A DNA stretch of 47,725 nucleotides, taken from the NCBI GenBank assembly GCA_944390025.1, contig CALXOK010000014.1:1-47725 (forward strand). Reading direction: 5' to 3'. Of this stretch, positions 31,535 to 39,922 are shown piece by piece; position 1 is the first letter of the stretch, and the number at the start of each line of letters is the position of its first letter. Below the pieces are notes generated by a model. The model saw nothing but the letters and a program-made list of their open reading frames with translations. It searched no databases and had not been told where the DNA came from. The stretch comes from an uncultured Spirochaetales bacterium (GTDB lineage Bacteria > Spirochaetota > Spirochaetia > Sphaerochaetales > Sphaerochaetaceae). The position numbers were made by a program, and so were the translations under genes.

Positions 31535-32479
31535 TCATGTTCTCATTTCTCTGTTGAAAGGCTTTCCAAGTGCAGCAGGACCGGTTTTCTGGTTTTTCGA
31601 AGTGAATGCCAGGACAACGATAACAACGATGTACGGCAGCATGACGAAGAACTCATATGGTAAATCAATTCCCAGACCCTGAACATTGTACTGGATTGTC
31701 TGTGCAAAAGAGAAAAGAAGCGCTCCGGCCATGATTTTAACCGGATGCCAATGCCCGAAATAGACAAGTGCGACTGCGATGAAGCCGCGTCCTGCAATCA
31801 GCTCATCGGAGAACATCTTCACCTGACAGACAGAGAGGTAAGCTCCTGCAAGACCGGCAAGGGCACCTCCGAGAGCCAGTGCTTCATAGCGGGTCCTGTT
31901 CACGTTGATTCCCATGCTGTCAGCAGCACGCGGATGGGTTCCCACTGCCCTAACCTTGAGTCCCCAGCTTGTCTTGAACAGCACGTACCATGCCGCAGGG
32001 ACAAACAGAAAAGCGATGTACACCATCAGGTTATGTGAAAAGAATATAGGACCAATGACCGGTATCCTGCTCAAAAGCGGAATAGGAGTTGAATTCATAC
32101 CGGGAATCGACTGTGTGCCTCCGACAAAGTGCCTGAAAAGCGTTCCTGCTGTTCCGACACCGAACATCTGCAAGCCGATTCCGGCAATGCCCTGAGGCGC
32201 ACGGAACGTGACGACAATCAGGCCGAAGAACAGTCCGAGCAATGCTCCTATAAGTGTCGCCGCAAGCAGGCCCAGCCAGTTGTATACACCACTGACAGGT
32301 CCTCCTCCACCCACGAGGAAAGGAATGAGCATCCCGATGAATGCTCCCATTGCCATTATTCCTTCACAACCCAGGTTGAAAACTCCGCTGCGCTGGTTGA
32401 ACATCTCACCTGTTGAGGCAAGAAGAATTGCAACAGAGAAAGGAACTGTCATTGAAAGGATGTTTACTACAAGATCCAT
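31535..32479 (-). CDS. ABC importer permease 2 (Bmp/nucleoside-sugar type)
   Basis: This 314-residue integral membrane permease has about eight to nine helices. FNLGCEGIMAMGAFIGML near residue 34 is typical of YufQ/NupQ-type permeases, and VRAVGTHPRAADSMGINVNR (residues ~180-200) corresponds to the EAA-like loop that contacts the ATPase. It pairs with the permease encoded just upstream (3-nt gap) to form the heterodimeric channel. AGGAGGTCTG precedes the ATG. The solute is not shown by sequence. Confidence 0.92.
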   Translation of the reverse strand: MDLVVNILSMTVPFSVAILLASTGEMFNQRSGVFNLGCEGIMAMGAFIGMLIPFLVGGGGPVSGVYNWLGLLAATLIGALLGLFFGLIVVTFRAPQGIAGIGLQMFGVGTAGTLFRHFVGGTQSIPGMNSTPIPLLSRIPVIGPIFFSHNLMVYIAFLFVPAAWYVLFKTSWGLKVRAVGTHPRAADSMGINVNRTRYEALALGGALAGLAGAYLSVCQVKMFSDELIAGRGFIAVALVYFGHWHPVKIMAGALLFSFAQTIQYNVQGLGIDLPYEFFVMLPYIVVIVVLAFTSKNQKTGPAALGKPFNREMRT

Positions 32480-32482
32480 GCT

Positions 32483-33571
32483 TCAGACCTCCTCTTTTCC
32501 AGTTCTGGTCTTGAACCAGCGCCAGACGCGGTCTTCCAGATAGCTGTTCTGGAGAATCATCTGGGTCGTGACGATGACGATGATGATCAGGCCCTGCATC
32601 ACATCGACAATATTGGCAGGCACTCCGACGGCACGTGGCGTGAGTGTCGAGCCGTAAATCAGCAGTGCGAAGAAGAACGATGCCGGCACTATTCCAAACG
32701 GATGCAGCATGCCGAAGAGAGCCACAACGACTGCTGAGAAGCCGTAGTTGTTCGTGACACCTTCAATGGCCCTTCTGTGTACGGCTGCAATCTCAACACC
32801 GCCGGCAAGACCTGCGAAAGCGCCCGAGATGACCATTGCAAGCGTTACATAGAACGGGACATTGATTCCGCCGTATCTGGCCGCCCTGCTCTGGGCCCCG
32901 CTTGCCCTCATCTTGTAGCCATAGCTGGTCTTCCACATGAAAAGATAGACAAGGACTGCCAGCACAAGGGCGATGAAGATTCCATAGTGAAGGCGTCCCG
33001 AGATCCTTCCAATCTCGATGTTAGCTGTCAGCCTGGCGGACTGTGGAGTTCCAGCTCCTGAAAGCCGCTCTGCCGGATCCAGAAGAGGAACACGGAGACA
33101 GAATGAATAGAACTGGGCCGCGATGTAGTTGAGCATGACTGTTGAAAGCAGCTCTGAGACATCAAGTTTTGCCTTCAGGATACCGGGAATGAAACCCCAC
33201 AGAGCACCGCAGAGCATACCGCACAGCAGTGCGAACGGAAGCAGTATGAAACGCGGGGTGTCAGGCATTGTCACGGCAACAGTCGTGAAACCGAGAATAC
33301 CCATAGCCATCTGGCCTTCCGCACCGATGTTTATGATTCCTGAACGGTATGCGACAGCAACGCCAAGCGCGATGATGCAAAGCGGAACGGCTCTGACGAA
33401 AACCTCTGTGATATGGCCGACCCTTGTCAGAGGTGTGATGACAATCGTGTAGAAGGTCTTCAGGATATCGGCACCGAGAATCATGAGAATCAGTGAGGAC
33501 AGAAGCAGTGTTGCGAGAACTGCCAGCACAATCACCGAAACCTTGTATGCGATTTTGAAATTCCTGTTCAT
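32483..33571 (-). CDS. ABC importer permease 1 (Bmp/nucleoside-sugar type)
   Basis: This 362-residue permease has an N-terminal helix (VIVLAVLATLLLSSLILMIL), the family block YRSGIINIGAEGQMAMGILG near residue 80, and MRASGAQSRAARYGGINV as the ATPase-contact loop. It is of the YufP/NupP type. Its ATG overlaps the ATPase stop (ATGA), so the two are translationally coupled. Confidence 0.92.
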   Translation of the reverse strand: MNRNFKIAYKVSVIVLAVLATLLLSSLILMILGADILKTFYTIVITPLTRVGHITEVFVRAVPLCIIALGVAVAYRSGIINIGAEGQMAMGILGFTTVAVTMPDTPRFILLPFALLCGMLCGALWGFIPGILKAKLDVSELLSTVMLNYIAAQFYSFCLRVPLLDPAERLSGAGTPQSARLTANIEIGRISGRLHYGIFIALVLAVLVYLFMWKTSYGYKMRASGAQSRAARYGGINVPFYVTLAMVISGAFAGLAGGVEIAAVHRRAIEGVTNNYGFSAVVVALFGMLHPFGIVPASFFFALLIYGSTLTPRAVGVPANIVDVMQGLIIIVIVTTQMILQNSYLEDRVWRWFKTRTGKEEV

Positions 33572-35103
33572 GCTTCCTCCCCGCTGCCATCATCAAGACC
33601 GGCCATGAGGATGCCCAGCCTTCTCCTGTTCGCCTCTTTATGAGAGAGGACTTTCTGGATCTTGCCTTTGTAGATGACCGCAATACGGTCGCAGAGATTC
33701 ATAATCTCATCAAGCTCCTCGGATATGAGGAGGATACCGATTCCCTCTCTTCTTTTCTTGAGAAGCTCCTGATGAATGAACTCTATTGCCCCCATGTCCA
33801 GTCCCCTTGTCGGATAAACCGCGATGAGGAATTTCGGAGCACGCGTGATTTCTCTGGCGAGAATGACCTTCTGGATGTTTCCACCCGAAAGACTTCCTGC
33901 TGCAGTCACGGTGTCTGGTGTCCTGATATCAAAGGACTGTCTGAGAGTGTCTGCATTACGGCTTATTTCCTTCTTCTTGAGGAACCTGTGTCTGGAGAAA
34001 CGGTCCTTGTCACTGTCTTTCAGGATGAAGTTCTCCCTTATTGCGAAGGACGGGACAATACCTTCGATGTTCCTCTCTTCAGGAATATAGCCCATTCCGT
34101 GCTCAATGACGTAATAAGGTTTCTTGTTGGCAAGGTCTGTTCCGAAAAACTCAATCGTTCCGCTTTCAACTTCTCTCAAGCCGTTGACAGCCTCAGCAAG
34201 TTCCCTCTGGCCGTTTCCAGAGACACCGGCAAGACCGACTATCTCCCCCTGGAAGATATCAAGGGAGAAATCCTCAAGAGCCAGAAAACCCCTGTCAGAA
34301 CGGACATTGATGTTCTTCACGGACAGAGCAAGCTCTCCTCCTGCCCACACTTCCTTGTTCTCTGGCAGGACTATCTCATGACCCGTCATAAGCGCGGCAA
34401 TGTCATTAGAGGAATAATCTGCAGTGTTGCCTGAGAACACCAGAGCCCCATGACGGAGGATTGCGACCTTGTCGCACAGGGCCTTGACCTCATTCAGCTT
34501 ATGGGAGATGAAGATGATTGAAAGCTCACTCTTCATCCTCTTGAGGAGGCTGACAAGCTCATCTGTCTCCTGCGGTGTCAGTGCTGAAGTCGGCTCATCC
34601 AGAATGAGGAATTTAGCCCCGAGACACAATGTCTTGACAAGCTCGACACGCTGCTGCTCGCCTACAGTAAGCTGCCATATGTATGCATCAGGATTGACAG
34701 CAAGAGAATAGTGCTCACTTACCTCAATGACCTTCTTCCTTACCATGTCCAGATCCAGATGGAAAGGCTTCCATGCCGCCTGGTACCCGAGCGCGACATT
34801 CTCCGTGACTGTCATGTCAGGAACAAGCATGTACTGCTGATGCACCATCCCAAGGCCTGCCTTGAATGCATCCTCAGGACCTCTGAATCTCACTTCCTTC
34901 CCGTTGATGTATATTCTGCCTTCATCCTGTTGGTATATACCCATCAGAATATTCATCAGCGTGGTCTTTCCTGCCCCGTTTTCTCCAACAAGTGCGAGAA
35001 TCTCCCCTTCATCGACAGTAAGGGAAACATCATCTGTAGCAAGGATACCGGGAAAACGCTTTGTAATATGCTCGATACGGAGCTGCTTAATCTTCTCTTC
35101 CAT
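33568..35103 (-). CDS. ABC importer ATPase with two nucleotide-binding domains
   Basis: This 511-residue ATPase has the two-domain layout of sugar and nucleoside importers (RbsA/YufO type). NBD1 has Walker A GENGAGKTT, signature LTVGEQQRVELVK and Walker B FLILDEPTSALTPQE. NBD2 has the family's degenerate loop GVSGNGQRELAEAV, signature SLSGGNIQKVILAREI and LIAVYPTRGLDMGAIEFIH, where the Walker B Glu is absent as in relatives. It powers the two permeases. No Shine-Dalgarno is seen before the ATG at 35103, and a hairpin terminator lies in front of it, so less ATPase than binding protein should be made. Confidence 0.95.
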   Translation of the reverse strand: MEEKIKQLRIEHITKRFPGILATDDVSLTVDEGEILALVGENGAGKTTLMNILMGIYQQDEGRIYINGKEVRFRGPEDAFKAGLGMVHQQYMLVPDMTVTENVALGYQAAWKPFHLDLDMVRKKVIEVSEHYSLAVNPDAYIWQLTVGEQQRVELVKTLCLGAKFLILDEPTSALTPQETDELVSLLKRMKSELSIIFISHKLNEVKALCDKVAILRHGALVFSGNTADYSSNDIAALMTGHEIVLPENKEVWAGGELALSVKNINVRSDRGFLALEDFSLDIFQGEIVGLAGVSGNGQRELAEAVNGLREVESGTIEFFGTDLANKKPYYVIEHGMGYIPEERNIEGIVPSFAIRENFILKDSDKDRFSRHRFLKKKEISRNADTLRQSFDIRTPDTVTAAGSLSGGNIQKVILAREITRAPKFLIAVYPTRGLDMGAIEFIHQELLKKRREGIGILLISEELDEIMNLCDRIAVIYKGKIQKVLSHKEANRRRLGILMAGLDDGSGEEA

Positions 35104-35113
35104 GCAATAAAGT

Positions 35114-35147
35114 GAAAAAGGGCATCAGGTTGTTACCCTGACGCCCT
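35114..35147 (-). terminator. intra-operon attenuating terminator after the Bmp gene
   Basis: Arms of eleven bases (35137-35147 with 35119-35129, one G-U pair) are followed on the minus strand by five T residues, between the binding-protein and ATPase genes. Confidence 0.85.
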
Positions 35148-35160
35148 GGTAAAATCTCAA

Positions 35161-36180
35161 TCAGATCTGGACATCTGCCCAGTTGGCGAGAACGCCTGCA
35201 TTTGCCCTGAATGAGGCAAGAGCCTCATCAACCTTAGCCCTGATCTCATCTGTTACAAGATCGGAAAGAGCCGGATTGTAGTCGAAGACGAATCCGTCAT
35301 TGTTGAAGTTCATCGGAATGCATACACCGCCTGTCTGACCTGCATCAAGAGCCTCAACAAGACCGACAACGACTGCAGTGTAGTTGTAGCCGCCTGCTGA
35401 AACACACTTGGCCTGACCTTCTGGAGTATCAAGCTGTGCGAGATCCTGTCCTACCCAGAGAACATCATCATACTCTGCACATGCCCTGAGAGCACCGATT
35501 GCCTGCTGGGATGAACCTGTGAGGACATCAGCACCTGCATTGATCTGTGTTGTGGCAAGCTCAGCAGACTTTACGTAATCGGAGAAGCTTCCAGTGTAAG
35601 CCACATTGACTTTCGCATCCGGGTTTACTGACTCGACACCGAGGATGAAACCTCTGTTGTAGCGGGCGGCATCACCGCTGTCAACAGGACCTACAAGTCC
35701 GATGTTGCCAGTCTTTGTCAGAAGTCCTGCGATTATACCTGAAAGGTAACCTGTCTCCTCACTCTCCGGCATGTAGGTGAACACGTTGTCAGCAATAATC
35801 TCACTTGATGTTCCGAAAGCGAAAGACACATCCGGGAATTCTGCAGCGAGGTCTGCAACCATGTTCTTGTACTGTGAGCCGTGTGCGATGATGAGGTCAA
35901 ATCCGTCTGCAATGTACTGGCGTGCGATTGACTCACTGTCAACGGTTGTCATTTTCTCGGAATACTCGAAGGTGAAAGCACCAGGGAGCTTCTCCTGAGC
36001 ACCGACAAGACCTTCATACATTGACTGGCACCAGCCCTTGTCATCAATCGTGTTTTCGATAATGAGGGCGATTCTGTATCCGCCTTCATCAGCTGTTGTC
36101 TCACCGGATCCGCCTGCGAACAGACAAACAGGGATCAGAGAAAGAACAACCAGCAGAGCGACTGTCAGTTTTTTCATCAT
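35161..36180 (-). CDS. Bmp-family ABC substrate-binding protein
   Basis: This 339-residue exported protein of the BMP/Med family (PnrA/TmpC-like in spirochaetes) binds the solute for the importer downstream. A signal peptide ending VCLFAGGSGE precedes YRIALIIENTIDDKGWCQSMYEG, DGFDLIIAHGSQYKNMV, PDVSFAFGTSS, NIGLVGPVDSGDAARYNRGF and GADVLTGSSQQ. TmpC/PnrA of Treponema pallidum binds purine nucleosides, but the Gfo/Idh and YiaK-type genes in this operon argue for a sugar-type solute. Two ATGs are adjacent at 36175-36180. A strong AGGAGG lies upstream, but a perfect hairpin and a seven-codon ORF sit between it and the ATG. Confidence 0.92.
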   Translation of the reverse strand: MMKKLTVALLVVLSLIPVCLFAGGSGETTADEGGYRIALIIENTIDDKGWCQSMYEGLVGAQEKLPGAFTFEYSEKMTTVDSESIARQYIADGFDLIIAHGSQYKNMVADLAAEFPDVSFAFGTSSEIIADNVFTYMPESEETGYLSGIIAGLLTKTGNIGLVGPVDSGDAARYNRGFILGVESVNPDAKVNVAYTGSFSDYVKSAELATTQINAGADVLTGSSQQAIGALRACAEYDDVLWVGQDLAQLDTPEGQAKCVSAGGYNYTAVVVGLVEALDAGQTGGVCIPMNFNNDGFVFDYNPALSDLVTDEIRAKVDEALASFRANAGVLANWADVQI

Positions 36181-36200
36181 TCGTTTCGCAGGAATGGCAT
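36177..36200 (-). CDS. possible leader ORF (MPFLRNE) before the Bmp gene
   Basis: An ATG 8 nt after AGGAGG (36209-36214) opens a seven-codon frame, MPFLRNE, whose TGA overlaps the first ATG of the Bmp gene (ATGATG). Stop-start coupling would explain how the Bmp gene is translated without its own Shine-Dalgarno. An accidental frame is also possible. Confidence 0.35.
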   Translation of the reverse strand: MPFLRNE

Positions 36201-36206
36201 TCCTGC
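36188..36206 (-). promoter_or_regulatory. perfect 19-bp dyad between Shine-Dalgarno and Bmp start
   Basis: GCAGGAATG-C-CATTCCTGC is a perfect inverted repeat in the 5' UTR. As RNA it can form an 8-bp stem with a three-base loop. If folded, it brings AGGAGG to an effective 9 nt from the ATG. As DNA it could be an operator. Confidence 0.5.
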
Positions 36207-36256
36207 ATCCTCCTGTTTTAGGTTATCGATGCTCAACGAACATCTTTTATACGGAT

Positions 36257-36286
36257 ATTATGAAATGCGTATGACTTTTTTGTCAA
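36257..36286 (-). promoter_or_regulatory. promoter of the Bmp-ABC operon
   Basis: A perfect TTGACA (36281-36286) and CATAAT (36257-36262) are 18 bp apart, giving a leader of about 70 nt. The 36287-36437 stretch is AT-rich with no gene. Confidence 0.7.
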
Positions 36287-36437
36287 AACAACTTTGGGAA
36301 TCTTTCTTCAAGCAAGCTTTCTTAAATTTATATTTTCCTGATTTTCCCTTATCTGAATTGACTATTACGGCATAATCTCAATACAGAAAATTATGGAATC
36401 ATAATATTTACCACAAGTAAAACTTTTTTACCAAAAG

Positions 36438-37973
36438 TTATTTTTTGTAGTAGTTTTCCCTTATTTTCATCGCACATGCAATCCCGTCCAGAGCCGCAGA
36501 GACAATTCCTCCTGCATAGCCTGCACCCTCTCCGCAGGGATAAAAACCTCTGATCTGGCATAAGTCATCCCCCCTTACTATCCTTACAGGAGAGCTTGTA
36601 CGTGTCTCAGGAGCAATAAGAAGAGCGTCTTCGCACAGGAACTTCCCTCTAGAGAAACGGACAAAGTCTTTCAGACCTGCACGCAGAGAAGATGAGATGA
36701 AGGACGGAAGGACATCATCCATTGACGAGCTCACCAGTCCTGGAATGTAGGAGGTTGCAGGGAAGGTCGAGCTCTGTCTGCCTTCAATGAAATCCGTCAT
36801 TCTCTGTGCCGGTGCCATGAAACGCTTATTGAAGCACTTTTTCTCTATTTGTGTGATATATTCAAGCATTCCAAGAGGCTCTGTACAGCTGATGTCTTCT
36901 CTTTTCAGCTGCACGACAATACCGCTGTTAGCCCAGCGTCCGTTCCTGGAAGAAGGACTCATTCCGTTGACAACCAGCTCTCCATTTCTTGTGGAAGCCG
37001 GAACTATCAGGCCGCCAGGACACATACAGAACGAATAGACGCCCCTTCCCCCTGCCTGTGTGACAAAGCGGTAACTCGCAGCGGGAAGCCATCTGCCCCT
37101 TCCTTCATCATTATGATACTGCATCCTGTCAATAAGGCTCTGAGGATGTTCAAGACGCACACCGACTGCGACATCCTTAGCCTCAAGAGAAAAACCTGAG
37201 GAAAGGAGGAAGTCATAAACATCATGCGCTCCATGACCGGTTGCAAGGATGACAGGCCCATGAAAGACATTTCCATCAGCACAGACAACACCAATCACCT
37301 CATCTTCATCTCGAATAAGCCCAGTGACTTTAGTGCTGAAATGGACCTCACCTCCATAACTTATAATCGTTTTGCGGATATTTTCTATGACACGCGGAAG
37401 AACGTCGCTGCCTATATGAGGATGCGCGTCATACATAATCTCATCTTTGGCTCCGTGCTGCACGAAAAGGGAAAGCACCTTGGAAACATCTCCTCTTTTC
37501 ACAGACCGGGTGAACAGCTTGCCGTCTGAGAATGTGCCTGCCCCGCCTTCTCCGAATGCATAGTTTGACTCTTCATCAAGCAGTCCTTCTCTGTTGAGCC
37601 TTGCGGTATCCTTTTTACGTTCATGAACGTTCTTGCCACGTTCAAGAACTACAGGCTTCATGCCATGCTCCAGACAAGTCAGTGCAGCAAATAATCCTGC
37701 TGGTCCGCTTCCAACGATAATGACAGTTCTCGTTGAATCAGCTTCACGGAACTCAGTTCTCTTAACTCCTTTATATGAATCCCTGCCAGAATACACAGTG
37801 AAAACCGCTTCAATCCTCACCGGTGCCTTACGTGAGTCAATTGATTTTCTTTTCCATCTCACTGATGAGATGTCATCAAAGTTCATGTGGAGCTTTTTCG
37901 CACATAAGAATCTGATTCTTTCAGGACTGCATGAATCCTGTGGAGTGAGACTGAGACTGACTTCTTTAATCAT
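36438..37973 (-). CDS. FAD-dependent oxidoreductase of the COG2509 type
   Basis: This 511-residue flavoprotein has a small N-terminal domain (MIKEVSLSLTPQDS) and then the dinucleotide fold RTVIIVGSGPAGLFAALTC near residue 95, ERGKNVHERKKD, YAFGEGGAGTFSDGKLFTR, ILATGHGAHDVYDFL and, near the end, FYPCGEGAGYAGGIVSAALDG (in two parts). These are hallmarks of the COG2509 'FAD-dependent dehydrogenase' group, whose substrate is unknown. I chose the ATG at 37971-37973: there is no Shine-Dalgarno, but TATCAT ends 7 nt before it. An in-frame ATG three codons upstream would lie inside that promoter. It is divergent from the ABC-F gene. Confidence 0.88.
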   Translation of the reverse strand: MIKEVSLSLTPQDSCSPERIRFLCAKKLHMNFDDISSVRWKRKSIDSRKAPVRIEAVFTVYSGRDSYKGVKRTEFREADSTRTVIIVGSGPAGLFAALTCLEHGMKPVVLERGKNVHERKKDTARLNREGLLDEESNYAFGEGGAGTFSDGKLFTRSVKRGDVSKVLSLFVQHGAKDEIMYDAHPHIGSDVLPRVIENIRKTIISYGGEVHFSTKVTGLIRDEDEVIGVVCADGNVFHGPVILATGHGAHDVYDFLLSSGFSLEAKDVAVGVRLEHPQSLIDRMQYHNDEGRGRWLPAASYRFVTQAGGRGVYSFCMCPGGLIVPASTRNGELVVNGMSPSSRNGRWANSGIVVQLKREDISCTEPLGMLEYITQIEKKCFNKRFMAPAQRMTDFIEGRQSSTFPATSYIPGLVSSSMDDVLPSFISSSLRAGLKDFVRFSRGKFLCEDALLIAPETRTSSPVRIVRGDDLCQIRGFYPCGEGAGYAGGIVSAALDGIACAMKIRENYYKK

Positions 37974-37980
37974 GAAAGAC

Positions 37981-38009
37981 ATGATAGCTGAAAAGACAAT
38001 CCTTGTTAC
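37981..38009 (-). promoter_or_regulatory. promoter of the FAD oxidoreductase (leaderless type)
   Basis: GTAACA (38004-38009) and TATCAT (37981-37986) on the minus strand are 17 bp apart, with 7 nt between -10 and ATG. The -35 overlaps the divergent ABC-F -35 by five bases. Confidence 0.5.
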
Positions 38010-38031
38010 AGTCACCTTCTTTCAATACAAT
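38003..38031 (+). promoter_or_regulatory. promoter of the ABC-F gene (leaderless type)
   Basis: TTGTTA (38003-38008) and TACAAT (38026-38031) are 17 bp apart, with 8 nt between -10 and the ATG at 38040 and no Shine-Dalgarno. Confidence 0.55.
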
Positions 38032-38039
38032 TTCTTTTC

Positions 38040-39878
38040 ATGAACGTGATGAGCATTGAGAACCTGTCAAAGACAGTTGACGATCATCCTCTTTTTTCTT
38101 CTGTGACACTTGGACTTGAAGAAGGAGAGAAAACCGGCCTTGTCGGCCACAACGGAGCTGGAAAGACAACATTCCTGCATTGCCTGACGGGAAAAATTGT
38201 TCCGGATGAAGGGAAAGTAAGCATAAAAAATGGTTCAGATGTCGCAATTCTGGAACAGACTGTTACTTATTCACCAGAAAGCACTGTAATGGACTATCTG
38301 TATCAGGCGGAGACAGAAAAGGCTGAATTACTGCGGAAATATTACTCCGGGCTGAAGAATGGAACCAGCTGTGAGAATTACCTGTCGATGATTGAAAAAG
38401 AAAATCTATGGAGTTTAGAAACTGATTATAAATCTTATCTTTCCGTTTTCGGATTGAATATTGATGTAAATACTCCAATGGATATGCTCTCCGGAGGCGA
38501 AAAGAAAAAAGCCGCACTTGCAAGGGTATTTGCATTGAAACCGGCAATTATGCTCCTGGATGAACCGACAAACCATCTCGACATCAGGACAATAGAAATA
38601 CTTGAGACTGAACTGGCAAACACTTCTTCTGCTTTCATTCTTGTCACTCATGACAGATACATTCTCAACTCGGCCTGTTAGACAATCTGGGAACTTGACA
38701 GACAGCATTTCTATCGTCATCCCGGTTCCTATGAGGCATATCTTGAGCGCAGGGCAGAAAGAATACGGATGATGCAGAAGGAACAGGACAGACTGTCATC
38801 AATTCTCAGGCGTGAACTTGTCTGGCTTCAAAGAGGACCTCAGGCAAGAACAGGAAAGGACAAAAACCGCAAAGACAGGATTGAAGCCATGTTAAGCCAG
38901 CAGAGGAATGTCCAGGATGCAAAACAGACTTCCTTTTCTTCACTGCAGCGCAGACTTGGGAAAAACATCCTCAAGCTTGACAGACTTGGAAAGAAGTATG
39001 ATGACAAAGTGCTTTTCTCTTCCTTTTCATATGAATTCAAGAAGGGAGACAAAATCGGGATTCTTGGTGATAACGGCTGTGGAAAATCCACTTTTCTTGA
39101 TATCATAACGGGTCTCGCAGAACCTGATGAAGGATGTGTTGAAAAAGGTGTCAACACATTTTTCTCATACTATGATCAGCTGGGACGCGGGCTTGACGAG
39201 AGCAAAAGCGCGCTTGAATTCATCTCTGATATCAGTGAGAGAATTATTTTCTGCGGCACTGAAGTTTCTGCGGAGCGGTTTCTAGAACTGTTTGGATTTC
39301 CGCGTAGCCGTTCGAGAGTAAGAATCAGCTCATTCTCCGGCGGAGAGAAAAGAAGACTTTATCTCATCTCGCGTCTTGCACAGAATCCTAATTTTCTCAT
39401 TCTTGACGAACCGACAAATGATCTTGATATCAGGACAATGGAGAATCTCGAGGAATATATCTCGTCATTCGAAGGATGCGCTCTCATAGTCTCTCATGAC
39501 AGGGCCTTCCTTGACTGCACGTGTAACAGCCTGTTTGTTTTCCATGACGGTAAGATTGACTATGTCAGCGGCTCATACACTGACTGGAAAGACCGTCTTT
39601 CACAGGAGAAGAAACAGCCTGCTGACACTCCTAAAGTGAATACAAGAGCAAAACGTGAGAAAAAAGGCCTTTCTTTCAAGGAACAGAAAGAGCTTGAATC
39701 CCTTGAGAGTGAAATTGCGGAACTTGAAGAGCTTAAAAGCAGACTTGAGGAAAGCTTTGCATACTCACAGGCAGATGAGTTCGGCACTCTAAGTGAGAGA
39801 AACGCAAGATACCAGCAGATATCAGCAGAAATAGAGGATAAAACCGAACGCTATTTCACCCTTGCGGAGAAAGCATGA
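38040..39878 (+). pseudogene. ABC-F ATPase interrupted by one in-frame TAG
   Basis: The frame encodes a 611-residue Uup/EttA-like ABC-F protein, a soluble tandem ATPase that acts on ribosomes. NBD1 has GLVGHNGAGKTTFL (residues ~33-46), MLSGGEKKKAALARVFA and LLDEPTNHLDIRT; NBD2 has GILGDNGCGKSTFLD, SFSGGEKRRLYLISRLAQ and LILDEPTNDLDIRT. A C-terminal coiled coil follows (KEQKELESLESEIAELEELK in part). Codon 214 (38679-38681) is TAG, in the segment NSAC-stop-TIWELDR where relatives have a sense codon. The 29 codons after it remain in frame and family-like, up to an ATG pair at 38769. No other damage is seen. Either it is a very recent pseudogene, a sequencing error, or the codon is read through. 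Confidence 0.85.
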
Positions 39879-39902
39879 AAAAAGGAGCCGGAGCCGGCTC
39901 CT
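39878..39902 (-). terminator. Rho-independent terminator of the desulfoferrodoxin operon
   Basis: GGAGCC (39884-39889) pairs with GGCTCC (39896-39901) and is followed on the minus strand by six T residues. It overlaps the ABC-F stop codon on the other strand. Confidence 0.85.
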
Positions 39903-39922
39903 GAAATAACTTTAAACGGCAC

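Noticed and set aside
33640..34434. Plus-strand open frame of 264 codons
   Set aside because: It is antisense to the ABC ATPase gene and arises from its codon bias.
36201..36256. Purine riboswitch before the Bmp operon
   Set aside because: The leader is ~70 nt and its only strong structure is the 19-bp dyad; no three-way junction with conserved loops is visible.
38679..38681. Genome-wide TAG recoding
   Set aside because: Other genes here, such as the XRE gene and the regulator at 9159, end in TAG at their expected family length.
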